Counted from the first letter of the stretch, positions 15,536-23,514 are shown. The stretch: DNA of 64,000 nt from Shewanella sp. AS1 (GCF_021412565.1 NZ_JAKCLJ010000001.1:248001-312000), one strand, 5' to 3'. Notes: a model not told the origin generated them from the sequence alone. Program-made: numbers and translations.

Positions 15536-16954
15536 TTAACGTAAGAAGAGTTTCATCAGCAGTTGCAACAGCTTGTTATCGTAGGGCGGATGCACCAGTT
15601 TACCGCTGTAGAACTTTCCTCGGCTGAGCACGGTTTTGGCGTGGCTTAGGGTCAAAAAACCCTCTTTGCCATGGTAGTGTCCCATACCGGAAGCGCCTAT
15701 GCCGCCAAAGGGCGCATCATCGGCGGCGACATGAAATAGCGTATCGTTAACGCAGACGCCGCCCGAGTGGGTTTGACTGATAATCTGCTCTGTCGTATTG
15801 CTATCGAAACTCATGATATAGAGCGCCAGCGGCCGCGGCCTCTGATTGATGTAGTCAATCGCCTGATCGAGTGTCTCATATTCGAGGATCGGCAGCAGGG
15901 GACCGAAAATCTCCTCCTGCATGATTTGCATCTCATCACTGACCTGGGTGATGAGCTGCGGCGGCAATTTACGCCCCTGAAGATCGACAGCTTTATCGTC
16001 CATCGAGTGAATTTTTGCGCCTTTTTCTCTGGCATCCTGCAGCAGGCTTTGCAGCCGCTCGAACTGGCGCGGGTTGATGATGGCGCTGTAATCTGGGTTC
16101 TTGTCTACTTCGCCGTACATGGCGTAAAACTGCTGCCTGAAGGCGGCGATAAAGGCCGAGGTTTTGCCTTTGGGGAGCAGGACATAATCGGGGGCGACAC
16201 AGATCTGCCCCGCATTTAAACACTTACCATAGATAAGCCGCTCGACTGCTGTGTCTAGGGGCATATCTTCGGCTATCACCACAGGGGATTTGCCTCCAAG
16301 CTCTAAGGTCACTGGGGTCAGGTTTTTGGCCGCGGCCGCCATCACCAGACGGCCAACCTGGGTCGAGCCGGTAAACAGCAGATGATCAAAAGCCAGGGCG
16401 GAGAAGGCGGCGGCGACCTCGGCTTCCCCCTCTATGGTGACCACTTGCTTGGCTTCAAACGCGATGGCGAGCAGTTTCTTGAGCACCTTGTTGGTGGCGG
16501 GGGTAAATTCCGACAGCTTGATCATGGCGCAGTTACCGGCGGCAAGCGCCGTGATTAAGGGCGCCAGCGCCAGTATGACAGGAAAATTCCAGGGCACTAT
16601 GATACCCACGACTCCGACCGGCTGGTAATGCACTGTGACCTTTGCCGGAGCCAGCAAGAGCCCAGCGTGGCGTTTGCTTGGCCTTAACCAGCTTTTGAGG
16701 TGTTTGAGTGTGTAATTGATCTGGTTGATACAGGGAAGAATATCGGCGATCACGCTGTCGTGGGGGCTGCGGTGGCCATAGTCTTGACTCAGCGCGCCGA
16801 TCAACTCAGCCTGATGGGCTATCAGGGCTTGTTTGAGCCGTGTTAAGTCGGATTTTCGTTGGCTTAAGTCTGGGCAAGGACGCTGGTTGAAATAGGCTTT
16901 CTGCTTATTGAGCAGCGGCTGTAATTCGACTGCAACTGGCGTGTGGAGAGACAT
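15536..16954 (-). CDS. Coniferyl-aldehyde-dehydrogenase-like NAD(P)+ aldehyde dehydrogenase
   Basis: 472-residue ALDH-superfamily enzyme oxidising an aldehyde to the acid. It has the NAD-binding and substrate segments VPWNFPVILALAPLITALAAGN, FTGSTQVGR, the catalytic Glu motif LELGGKSP, and the catalytic Cys in NAGQICVAPDYVLL; the C-terminus LVHPPYDNKL is typical of the coniferyl aldehyde dehydrogenase (CalB) branch, whose members often act on fatty or aromatic aldehydes. A hydrophobic C-terminal tail may attach it to membrane. It is the first gene of an operon with tetR and the M19-like gene. True substrate cannot be read from sequence. Confidence 0.85.
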   Translation of the reverse strand: MSLHTPVAVELQPLLNKQKAYFNQRPCPDLSQRKSDLTRLKQALIAHQAELIGALSQDYGHRSPHDSVIADILPCINQINYTLKHLKSWLRPSKRHAGLLLAPAKVTVHYQPVGVVGIIVPWNFPVILALAPLITALAAGNCAMIKLSEFTPATNKVLKKLLAIAFEAKQVVTIEGEAEVAAAFSALAFDHLLFTGSTQVGRLVMAAAAKNLTPVTLELGGKSPVVIAEDMPLDTAVERLIYGKCLNAGQICVAPDYVLLPKGKTSAFIAAFRQQFYAMYGEVDKNPDYSAIINPRQFERLQSLLQDAREKGAKIHSMDDKAVDLQGRKLPPQLITQVSDEMQIMQEEIFGPLLPILEYETLDQAIDYINQRPRPLALYIMSFDSNTTEQIISQTHSGGVCVNDTLFHVAADDAPFGGIGASGMGHYHGKEGFLTLSHAKTVLSRGKFYSGKLVHPPYDNKLLQLLMKLFLR

Positions 16955-16978
16955 AGAAAATTCACCTGTATCTGGTAA

Positions 16979-17010
16979 GATAAAAACCGACTAATCAGTC
17001 GGTTTTTATC
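16979..17010. promoter_or_regulatory. 32-bp palindromic operator upstream of the aldehyde dehydrogenase operon
   Basis: GATAAAAACCGACT (16979-16992) and its exact reverse complement AGTCGGTTTTTATC (16997-17010) are separated by AATC. The core GACTAATCAGTC has the form of TetR-family operators. It lies 25 bp upstream of the dehydrogenase ATG, ideal for repression by the TetR protein encoded in the operon. A terminator reading is possible but fits worse, since no gene ends here. Confidence 0.7.
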
Positions 17011-17201
17011 TTAGTGACTTTCTTGATTTAGGTCAAACAAAGCTGAATTTTCAGTGGCGTACAGGGTTTTGCTCAAGCTACCTGATTGGGAAGAACTAAA
17101 CTTAAAAGTAAGGTGTGTGCCAGTTTAGTTGCTTAGTTGTTAGTGGCTTAGTAGTTAGAGTAGCTAAACAGCTTGAGTCGGAAGTGTTAGTGGAGGTCAT
17201 T

Positions 17202-17579
17202 ATGAAAAGCGATATTCACGGACTGTCTATCGGGATAGAACGTTGGGAGAAGGAGCTGTTTTTTGTCATCAAGGCATACGGCCGCCTGACTCACGAAGAT
17301 TATCAATATATGACGCCCCTGTTGGAATCGGCGATCGCCGAGATGAAGGATCCTGAGATCCTAGCGTTGATGGATCTGCGCGAACTGGATGGTTTCTCCC
17401 TGCATGCCGCCTGGGACGATCTCAAGCTGGGGCTGAAACATGGCAAGGCGTTCAAGAAGGTCGCCATCTTAGGCAAAGGGGAGTTTCAGCAGTGGATGGT
17501 GCGCATCGTCAGTTGGTTTACGCCGGGCGAATACCGATTCTTCGATGATAAACAGCAGGCGCTTTCCTGGTTAAGCTGA
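17202..17579 (+). CDS. SpoIIAA-like (STAS-fold) protein
   Basis: 125 residues from the ATG at 17202, which has a GGAGG ribosome-binding site; an upstream in-frame start at 17115 would add an unlikely leader. The sequence pattern (GLSIGIERWEKELFFVIKAYGRLTHEDYQYMTPLLE, then LALMDLRELDGFSLHAAWDDLKLGLKHGKAFKKVAILG, then FFDDKQQALSWL) is that of the SpoIIAA-like/DUF3478 family. Members bind phospholipid-like ligands in some structures; the role is unknown. It is followed by two universal stress protein genes in the same direction, suggesting a stress-related neighbourhood. Confidence 0.85.
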   Translation: MKSDIHGLSIGIERWEKELFFVIKAYGRLTHEDYQYMTPLLESAIAEMKDPEILALMDLRELDGFSLHAAWDDLKLGLKHGKAFKKVAILGKGEFQQWMVRIVSWFTPGEYRFFDDKQQALSWLS

Positions 17580-17686
17580 ACTTAAGCAGATACAAGATCG
17601 TCCATAGATGCCGCTAGCATTTGGGTTATCGGCTATGCTAATAGGGTAAATATGTTTAATTTCCTGTATTTGCTAAGGAGGATCAG

Positions 17687-18118
17687 ATGAGAAGAGGTCA
17701 AATATTGTGTCCGACAGATTTTTCTGAAACGGCGTCCCACGCCCTCTCTTATGCGGTTGAGATGGCCAATCTTTATCAGGTCGGTTTTCGTTTGCTTCAC
17801 GTGGTTGAGCCCCCTATGGGGGACGAGAGTTTTCAAATTCTGGCGATAACGCCCGAAGAGCTGGCGCAGCAGATGGAGGAGGCGGCCGCAGAGAAGATGA
17901 GATCCCTGCTGGCTAAGCTGGATCAGAAACTGCCCATTGAAACCATGATACGTCGCGGTGATGCGGCGAGCGAGATCTTAGCCGAAGCCGAGGAGAGCGG
18001 CGTGGGCATGATAGTGATTGCCAGCCATGGCCGCACCGGGTTATCGCATTTTTTACACACCAACGTGGCCGAAGTGGTGGCCAACAAAGCTAAATGTCCG
18101 GTACTGGTAGTGAAGTAG
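17687..18118 (+). CDS. Universal stress protein, UspA family (first of a tandem pair)
   Basis: 143-residue cytosolic UspA domain. The N-terminus (QILCPTDFSETASHALSYAVEMA) and the C-terminal nucleotide-binding signature GMIVIASHGRTGLSHFLHTNVAEVV followed by KCPVLVVK are visible; the G-2x-G-9x-G(S/T) pattern is imperfect (GRTGLSHFLHTNVAE), so ATP binding is uncertain. A strong ribosome-binding site (AAGGAGGATC) precedes the ATG. It is a close paralogue of the next gene. Confidence 0.92.
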   Translation: MRRGQILCPTDFSETASHALSYAVEMANLYQVGFRLLHVVEPPMGDESFQILAITPEELAQQMEEAAAEKMRSLLAKLDQKLPIETMIRRGDAASEILAEAEESGVGMIVIASHGRTGLSHFLHTNVAEVVANKAKCPVLVVK

Positions 18119-18164
18119 GACAGATAATTTCACTCTATGTTAGCGATAAAAAGGAGAATAAAGC

Positions 18165-18608
18165 ATGCGTAGTCGCCAGATATTATGTCCGACAGACTTT
18201 TCTGAAACGGCCTCCCACGCCTTAAGCTATGCGGTTGAGATGGCAGCGCTTTATGGCGTTAATCTGCGTATTTTGCATGTGGCGAGCGAACCATTTGGGG
18301 TGCACAACTATGGCATTTCGGTTCGCAGCGATCATGAGCTGGAGCAACAGCTTTATGCCGATGCCCATAGCAAACTGGATCATATAAAGCAGCAGCTTCG
18401 CGAGCAGTTGCCGCCGAATTCAAAGGTGGAGAGCCAGATCCGCGTTGGAGGGGTGGAGCGGCAGATCTTAGCCGATGCAGAAAGCAATGACGTGGGTATG
18501 ATAGTGATCGCCTGCCATGGTCATACCGGCATAGATCATATGCTAAGTAGTAATGTGGCCGAAGGGGTGGCGAACAGGGCCAAGTGTCCTGTGCTTGTGG
18601 TCAAGTAG
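18165..18608 (+). CDS. Universal stress protein, UspA family (second of a tandem pair)
   Basis: 147 residues. The first 23 residues are almost identical to those of the preceding gene (QILCPTDFSETASHALSYA), and the DNA there is nearly the same, so the pair arose by tandem duplication. The central part has diverged. The C-terminal signature is GMIVIACHGHTGIDHMLSSNVAEGV, then KCPVLVVK. Ribosome-binding site AAGGAG is 9 bases before the ATG. It lies 46 bp behind the first copy and is probably co-transcribed. Confidence 0.92.
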   Translation: MRSRQILCPTDFSETASHALSYAVEMAALYGVNLRILHVASEPFGVHNYGISVRSDHELEQQLYADAHSKLDHIKQQLREQLPPNSKVESQIRVGGVERQILADAESNDVGMIVIACHGHTGIDHMLSSNVAEGVANRAKCPVLVVK

Positions 18609-18658
18609 CCACTGTCTATTTGGGCTATGTCTATTTGAGCTAGGATCTATTTGCGACA

Positions 18659-19276
18659 TCAATTTTCTGCGATATGGGTCAGGCAAGTGTCGTGGTAGAG
18701 CTGCCTGGCCAAGGAATTTAAGATCTCTGGCTCGGGATGGCAGTGGGCGAAAGTGCGCAGCCCATAGATCCCCATAGTAAAATAACGTGCCAGCGCCATG
18801 CTGCTTTGGGTACTGCAAAGCTCGCCCTTATCCATCGCCAGCTGATAATTATTCGCCAGGATCTGATGCCAGTTGGTTAAATACTGATTGATTATCAGCC
18901 TGACCTCTTCATCCTGCTCCGACAGTTCATTGAGCGCCTTAGTGAGCAGGCAGGCCTTAGTTGCATCGCAACTGATACAATCGCCGACTATCTTATCCAG
19001 ATAGGTCTTGAGCTGTTTGCAGAAAGGCTGTGGTTGGCTGAAGAAGCCCATCAATTCGCTGTTTCTATCCTCAACATATTGTTCCAAAGCTGCCAGTAAC
19101 AGGCCACGTTTATTTTCAAACGCACAGTAGATAGAACCCGGGTGCAGCCCAGTGGCTTTGGTCAGATCCTGCATGCTGGTCTTGGTATAGCCCTTGGCCA
19201 TAAAGGCGGCCATGGCTTGTCTGAGCACCTGTTGTCGATCAAATTCGGCGTTTCGCATCGGCGGTTTCGTGTCCAA
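18659..19276 (-). CDS. TetR-family regulator, divergent from the Old Yellow Enzyme gene
   Basis: 205 residues if started at 19276; an internal ATG at 19258 (MRNAEFDRQQ) may be the true start. The N-terminal helix-turn-helix is clear (LRQAMAAFMAKGYTKTSMQDLTKATGLHPGSIYCAFENKRGLL). It resembles the ComR/NemR type. It is transcribed away from a nemA-like gene, with three tandem palindromes in the shared intergenic region. In E. coli, NemR represses nemA and senses electrophiles via cysteines; this protein has several cysteines (DCISCDATKACLL), which fits a redox or electrophile sensor by analogy. Confidence 0.88.
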   Translation of the reverse strand: MDTKPPMRNAEFDRQQVLRQAMAAFMAKGYTKTSMQDLTKATGLHPGSIYCAFENKRGLLLAALEQYVEDRNSELMGFFSQPQPFCKQLKTYLDKIVGDCISCDATKACLLTKALNELSEQDEEVRLIINQYLTNWHQILANNYQLAMDKGELCSTQSSMALARYFTMGIYGLRTFAHCHPEPEILNSLARQLYHDTCLTHIAEN

Positions 19277-19312
19277 GTGTGAAGGTGTTGGAATGGCGTC
19301 AGTATACTTTAT

Positions 19313-19379
19313 TTGAATGTTTATTCAAAAAAGTTCTTGAATGCTCATTCAATAAAGTTTATTTTGAACGCATATTCAA
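19313..19379. promoter_or_regulatory. Three tandem TetR-type operators before the OYE gene
   Basis: Three 16-bp imperfect palindromes: TTGAATGTTTATTCAA (19313-19328), TTGAATGCTCATTCAA (19337-19352) and TTGAACGCATATTCAA (19364-19379). They share the plan TTGAAyGnnnATTCAA and begin 24 and 27 bp apart. They lie between the divergent TetR and OYE genes and are the obvious binding sites for the regulator. Confidence 0.8.
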
Positions 19380-19411
19380 GAAAGCGTCGGCATTTCAACA
19401 GAGGTCTGAGT

Positions 19412-20452
19412 ATGACAGCCAGTTTGTTTCAACCCTTCAAGCTTAATAAGAGTATCACCCTGAATAATAAAATTTTAATGGCACCCCTTACCCGTTGTAT
19501 GGCGGATGATGATCTGGTTCCAACCGTGGCGATGGCCGAGTATTATGCCCGCCGCGCCGAGGCGGGTTTGTTGATCTCCGAAGCCGTGATCATACGCCCT
19601 GACGGTCAAGGGTACCCTAATACTCCGGGCCTATTTACTCCGGCGCAGATTGATGGCTGGCGTCTGGTTACCGATGCGGTCCATGCAAAGGGTGGCAAGA
19701 TTTTCGCCCAGCTATGGCACACGGGCCGCGTGGCACACTCCCATTTCTTCGGTGGCCCGACAGTGGCGCCATCGGCGGTAGCTATTGAAGGCACTGTGCC
19801 AAGAATGCGCGAACTGAACTATGAAGTGCCAAAGGCGCTGAGTCAGGCGGAGATAGCTCAGTTAGTAAAGGATTATTCTCAGGCGGCAGCTAACGCTATT
19901 GATGCGGGATTCGATGGGGTGGAGATCCACGGCGCCAACGCTTACCTGATAGATCAGTTCCTACACCATGACAGCAACCGTCGTAGCGACGAGTTTGGTG
20001 GCTCGGTTGAAAACATGGTGCGTTTCCCACTGCAGGTGGTCGATGCCGTGTGTAAGCGCATTGGTAACGAGCGCACTGGGCTGCGCGTCTCTCCCGGCGC
20101 CTATGTCAACATGAAAGGAGATAGCCGGGATCGCGCCGTATTCGATCATTTCTTAAGGGAGCTGGAATCGCGTGATCTGGCCTATCTGCATCTGGGGATC
20201 TTCGACGATGCTTTAGAGTTTGATTACTTAGATGGCCGCGCTTCAACTTATCTGCGCGCGAATTACAGCAAGACTCTCGTGGGTGTAGGCAGTTACAGCG
20301 CAGAGACGGGTGCCCTGGCGATTGAACATGACTGTTTCGATCTGCTGGCCATTGGTCGTCCCTTTATCGCCAACCCAGATTATGTGGCTAAGGTGCGCCA
20401 AAACCTGCCTTTAGTCGATTATTCGGATGAGATGCTGGCCAGTTTGGTGTAA
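19412..20452 (+). CDS. nemA: Old Yellow Enzyme family alkene reductase (N-ethylmaleimide reductase-like)
   Basis: 346 residues from the ATG at 19412; a TTG start at 19313 would translate straight through the operators and is rejected. FMN-dependent flavoprotein reducing activated C=C bonds and some nitro compounds with NADPH. Family features in order: MAPLTRCMADD (phosphate and FMN loop), FAQLWHTGRVAH, the catalytic EIHGANAYLIDQFLHHDSNRRSDEFGGS block containing the substrate-binding HGAN, and AIGRPFIANPDY near the C-terminus. It should be induced by electrophiles through the neighbouring TetR protein. Followed by a bidirectional terminator. Confidence 0.88.
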   Translation: MTASLFQPFKLNKSITLNNKILMAPLTRCMADDDLVPTVAMAEYYARRAEAGLLISEAVIIRPDGQGYPNTPGLFTPAQIDGWRLVTDAVHAKGGKIFAQLWHTGRVAHSHFFGGPTVAPSAVAIEGTVPRMRELNYEVPKALSQAEIAQLVKDYSQAAANAIDAGFDGVEIHGANAYLIDQFLHHDSNRRSDEFGGSVENMVRFPLQVVDAVCKRIGNERTGLRVSPGAYVNMKGDSRDRAVFDHFLRELESRDLAYLHLGIFDDALEFDYLDGRASTYLRANYSKTLVGVGSYSAETGALAIEHDCFDLLAIGRPFIANPDYVAKVRQNLPLVDYSDEMLASLV

Positions 20453-20466
20453 GCCGTTTTACAAAG

Positions 20467-20510
20467 AACAGCAATCGCTTCAGATAAATGAGAAGTGATT
20501 GCTGTTTTTT
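20467..20510. terminator. Bidirectional terminator between OYE and DUF924 genes
   Basis: AACAGCAATCGCTTC (20467-20481) pairs with GAAGTGATTGCTGTT (20492-20506) with one mismatch, followed by a T run. It serves the OYE gene and can serve the facing DUF924 gene. Confidence 0.75.
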
Positions 20511-20541
20511 ATTGGGTGTTTTCAGCGCGATTAGATAGGGG

Positions 20542-21096
20542 TTAAAAACTGGAGCCGGCCTGTTTGAGAAATGCCAGCTCATCGGCTGTCGATTCCCTCC
20601 CTAAAATGGCATTGCGGTGTGGATAGCGGCCGAACCTGTCAATGATCGCCTTGTGGCGTCTCTCATATTCAAGATTGCCCTTGGCGGCCTCGCGGCTAAA
20701 AAGCATCATGGCGACCTCATGTATGCTGGCCGACTCGCTGTGCATATAGGGCATATAGAGAAAGGGCACCTGAATGTTCGGCAGCTTAGTGTCGGCGCCG
20801 TTGGCGACCGCTTCCTGGGCTAATGTCAGCGCCATGGCATCGGCACTGAAAGCATCGGGCGTGTCTCGAAAGATATTACGGCTGAATTGATCCAATATGA
20901 TGATCTCGGCCAATCGCCCCTGAGGTTTATTGCGCCAGAAATAGAGCTCCCCCTGTTTGGCATGGCTTAACAGATCGCTATAATTTCGCCTGAGCAGATC
21001 GTCAAACTCCTGGTCTTTCACAAACCAGCTGGTGGGTTTTATCTCTTCGAACCAGAAATTGATAATACTGTCTGGGGTATGTTTAATCCTGTACAT
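20542..21096 (-). CDS. DUF924 family protein
   Basis: 184-residue soluble helical protein. Family hallmarks: INFWFEEIKPTSWFVKDQEFDDLL, then RLAEIIILDQFSRNIFRDTPDAFSADAMAL, then VPFLYMPYMHSES and DRFGRYPHRNAILGRESTADELAFL. DUF924 proteins are TPR-like in predicted fold; biochemical role unknown. It stands alone between a facing OYE gene and a small winged-helix gene on the other strand. Confidence 0.88.
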   Translation of the reverse strand: MYRIKHTPDSIINFWFEEIKPTSWFVKDQEFDDLLRRNYSDLLSHAKQGELYFWRNKPQGRLAEIIILDQFSRNIFRDTPDAFSADAMALTLAQEAVANGADTKLPNIQVPFLYMPYMHSESASIHEVAMMLFSREAAKGNLEYERRHKAIIDRFGRYPHRNAILGRESTADELAFLKQAGSSF

Positions 21097-21350
21097 AGTG
21101 TTCTTGTCCTCAATGACATTAGCCGAATAGTGATTATCGTGTGCGGCTGGGTGACTGCTGCTGGATTATTTAGGGTCTACTCATGATAGTGGCTGTTAAC
21201 GGTTTTAGCCTGCCAAAGGGGAGCTTACTTTGATCGGCTCATTTCCAGCCTGCTTATTATCACGTCTATCTTGCAGATGGTTATTGGCTGTGGGCATAAT
21301 GGAGTTTGTTGTTTTTCAGCCTGTTATTAAACACAGTTCGAGGTGCTTGA

Positions 21351-21644
21351 GTGGAACATCCGGTTTCTAAGCAGAAAAAAGCCTTCCTAAGAAAACTCTA
21401 TCTGGCTTATCTCATCGATAATGAGCGCCATAATCTGTTGTCACTTTGCAAAGCCACAGGCATGCCAAGGCGCACTCTGCAGGATGCTATTTCGGCTTTT
21501 GTGGATCTGGGGATAGAGTGCCACTTCATCCAAGATGGCGAGCGCCATAACGCCGGTTATTACCATATTCACACTTGGGGACCGATCAGCAGCAGCTGGG
21601 TTAGAACCCACCTCGATGATCTGCTCGCCCAGTTGAATGACTGA
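21351..21644 (+). CDS. Small winged-helix DNA-binding protein
   Basis: 97 residues from a GTG at 21351 (RBS GAGGTG). A helix-turn-helix is visible (LLSLCKATGMPRRTLQDAISAFVDLGIECHFIQDG), then a wing-like strand pair (NAGYYHIHTWGPIS) and a C-terminal helix (WVRTHLDDLLAQL). It resembles the short winged-helix proteins conserved in Shewanella and Vibrio. Its stop overlaps the start of a truncated oxidoreductase frame (TGATG), so it may have been the regulator or first gene of that operon before the truncation. Confidence 0.75.
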   Translation: MEHPVSKQKKAFLRKLYLAYLIDNERHNLLSLCKATGMPRRTLQDAISAFVDLGIECHFIQDGERHNAGYYHIHTWGPISSSWVRTHLDDLLAQLND

Positions 21645-21817
21645 TGCGCCCCTCACTCAATCAGAATCTCTGGTTTGATACCTTAGGTGAACCCATTACC
21701 TACCGCAGTGCGTTAAGTGCTGATATTCATGCGGATGTGGCCATTATCGGCGCCGGTTACAGCGGTTTGTGGAGCGCCTTGCGGCGCTTTTTGCTTCAGG
21801 TAATAGACATTACGTAA
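21644..21817 (+). pseudogene. 5' remnant of an FAD-dependent oxidoreductase gene
   Basis: The frame from the ATG at 21644 reads MRPSLNQNLWFDTLGEP and then ADVAIIGAGYSGLWSAL, a perfect Rossmann FAD-binding start of a DadA/PuuB-type amine oxidoreductase (GxGxxG). After about 46 residues the likeness ends abruptly and the frame stops at 21815-21817; a full enzyme needs about 430 residues. The break coincides with the short hairpin AGCGCC/GGCGCT followed by T5 near 21774-21794 and with the start of AT-rich foreign-looking DNA. I infer deletion or insertion at about 21780. Confidence 0.75.
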
Positions 21818-21821
21818 AGAG

Positions 21822-21851
21822 ATAAACCAATCCATCACAGGATTGGTTTAT
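21822..21851. terminator. Terminator after the small lipoprotein gene (and after the remnant)
   Basis: ATAAACCAATCC (21822-21833) pairs perfectly with GGATTGGTTTAT (21840-21851). It is placed to end the leftward lipoprotein gene that stops at 21857, and can also end rightward transcripts. Confidence 0.75.
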
Positions 21852-21856
21852 TTGTA

Positions 21857-22153
21857 TTACTTACAATATGTTGATTCAATCATGTACTCAACAGAATGCC
21901 CAACAGTGTATCGACTAGCTATATATGCATTTACAGTTTTCTCACACCACTGTAATGCATCGCCTTTACTTTCATATCCATTACCTGTGGCATTCCAACA
22001 CTGGTTTAAATCGTAGTCTCTGTCAGAGGCTAAGAGTGCTCCAGATTTTGTTATTTTACATGATGAATAAGTTGTTTTATCAGAACCGTCAGAATTAGAA
22101 CCGCCACACGCAGTCAGCAGTAAGGTAATAAAAAATATCAGTATTTTTCTCAT
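21857..22153 (-). CDS. Small lipoprotein of unknown function
   Basis: 98 residues with a lipoprotein signal (FFITLLLTACGG, lipobox LTAC). Mature part is Ser/Asn-rich, then has four further cysteines (SSCKI, QCWNA, WCEKT, TYCK), suggesting two disulfides in the periplasm. Family not recognised. It overlaps the upstream gene by 4 bp (ATGA), so the two are translationally coupled. AT-rich. Confidence 0.65.
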   Translation of the reverse strand: MRKILIFFITLLLTACGGSNSDGSDKTTYSSCKITKSGALLASDRDYDLNQCWNATGNGYESKGDALQWCEKTVNAYIASRYTVGHSVEYMIESTYCK

Positions 22154-22485
22154 CTTATGACCTTGTTTACTATATTGAAATCTTTAGAAAATGAGACTCG
22201 AGAACTACAAGGGAGTTCAAAATACTCATGAGTGATATTTTTTACTTGTATCTCTAAATAGCTATAGCCTGAGCATTCATATGAAAAACCAGAATCTGGT
22301 TGAATTTCAAATTGGTCACCATATATATCAATGATTATTTTTACATCTGATAAGTTGTGGAATGATAGTTTATTTTCCTCTATGGAATTTACGAAAACAT
22401 TTTTTATAGGGGTTTGGATGCCCTGAGACATCACAGGGAAAGATGAGGCGAACAATATAGGAATAATAGATAAATAATGTCTCAT
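22150..22485 (-). CDS. Secreted protein of unknown function
   Basis: 111 residues with a signal peptide (LSIIPILFASSFPVMSQG). Mature part is about 90 residues, beta-rich, with two cysteines (YECSGY, ELPCSS). Not recognised. A ribosome-binding site (AAGGAGATAT) precedes the ATG. It is the first of a coupled two-gene unit with the small lipoprotein gene, in an AT-rich inserted stretch. Confidence 0.6.
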   Translation of the reverse strand: MRHYLSIIPILFASSFPVMSQGIQTPIKNVFVNSIEENKLSFHNLSDVKIIIDIYGDQFEIQPDSGFSYECSGYSYLEIQVKNITHEYFELPCSSRVSFSKDFNIVNKVIR

Positions 22486-22594
22486 TATATCTCCTTATTT
22501 AATGAAACGTTTTTAAAATAAAATTCATCACTTTTATTATTTAAATGGTCGTTGCGTAAATAATAGAAAGTGCAACTTTTGTCTTTTCACTGAA

Positions 22595-23053
22595 TTAAGA
22601 ACTACATTTACCTTTAACAGCTAGGTTTAGTTTTGATATTGCTTCCTTTGCTTTATTTTCTTCAATAACCTCTACACCTGCTCCACCGACAAACATACCC
22701 ATTTTTATATATTGTTTTACAAAGTAGTTCTTTCCATCTTCGGTTTTTACAACGAGATCATTTGGCGAAAACTCTGATTCAGTTGAAATTTTAACTTCAT
22801 CACCACCATTGACTTCTTCGTAGAAAAACACATTTGGTGCTGATTGACCTAAACATTCACCATTTATCCAGATATCTTTTTTTAACGCTCCCCCGAAGCT
22901 GCCTGCTCTATACACATATAAGCCTGCTTTTCCATCAGAAGGGGGATTAAATTGTTTTGCATGCGCACTTTTATCTGATGACTCCATTGGGACACTTGCA
23001 CAACCAGACATAAGTGATAGTGATATGACAATCATTGCGATAGGTTTAATCAT
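22595..23053 (-). CDS. DUF2846-type lipoprotein
   Basis: 152 residues with lipobox MSGC (Cys18). The mature part has the DUF2846-like pattern: PPSDGKAGLYVYRAGSFGGALKKDIWINGECLGQSAPNVFFYEEVNGGDEVKISTES, then NYFVKQYIKMGMFVGGAGVEVIEE. The domain is a small beta-sandwich found in envelope lipoproteins; role unknown. RBS AAGGAG precedes the ATG. AT-rich like the two genes downstream, consistent with shared foreign origin. Confidence 0.75.
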   Translation of the reverse strand: MIKPIAMIVISLSLMSGCASVPMESSDKSAHAKQFNPPSDGKAGLYVYRAGSFGGALKKDIWINGECLGQSAPNVFFYEEVNGGDEVKISTESEFSPNDLVVKTEDGKNYFVKQYIKMGMFVGGAGVEVIEENKAKEAISKLNLAVKGKCSS

Positions 23054-23373
23054 CGTTTCTCCTTGAGTATAAGAACGAGCCTCACTGCTCTGCTTGATTA
23101 AATTTTAATAGCGAGGTTAATCTATCAGCTGTCTACTCTTTTATCAATTGTTTACTGCTAAATTAGATTGGAGTAAGGAGTGGAATGGCAAAACTGATTC
23201 TACTCCAATGTATTAAAGGTTTTCATTATCAATATTCCCTTGCTTGTTATTGAAATCTATCTCATCACAGTCTTGTGCATTCTTCAAAATAGCTGTGTCA
23301 TCTCTGTTCTGAAGAGGGATTTAAAACATCAAATTGCAAGACATAAAGCTGCCATCTAAGGTCTTAGAATAAT

Positions 23374-23391
23374 AATGACAACGTTGTCATT
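23374..23391. promoter_or_regulatory. Perfect 18-bp palindrome, probable NagR operator of nagB
   Basis: AATGACAACGTTGTCATT is a perfect palindrome 123 bp upstream of the nagB start in the 23054-23514 intergenic region. It has the central CG and form of a LacI-family operator. I recall that Shewanella NagR, a LacI-type N-acetylglucosamine regulator, recognises a site of this kind, but the match is from memory. Nothing else was recognised in this 460-bp gap. Confidence 0.65.
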
Positions 23392-23514
23392 TGTGGTTAT
23401 AGTAATGTTATCAAAACGCTGAAGGCCAATCTGTCAGTACGTTAGGGCGGGTAGCCGGTCAGTGTCAACTTAAACCTGGGACAGGGCATTTCATTTAGGG
23501 AAAATGGGGCAGTT

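Noticed and set aside
19313..19411. N-terminal extension of the OYE gene from a TTG at 19313
   Set aside because: The extension is simply translation of the three operator palindromes, and the family start with a ribosome-binding site is at 19412.
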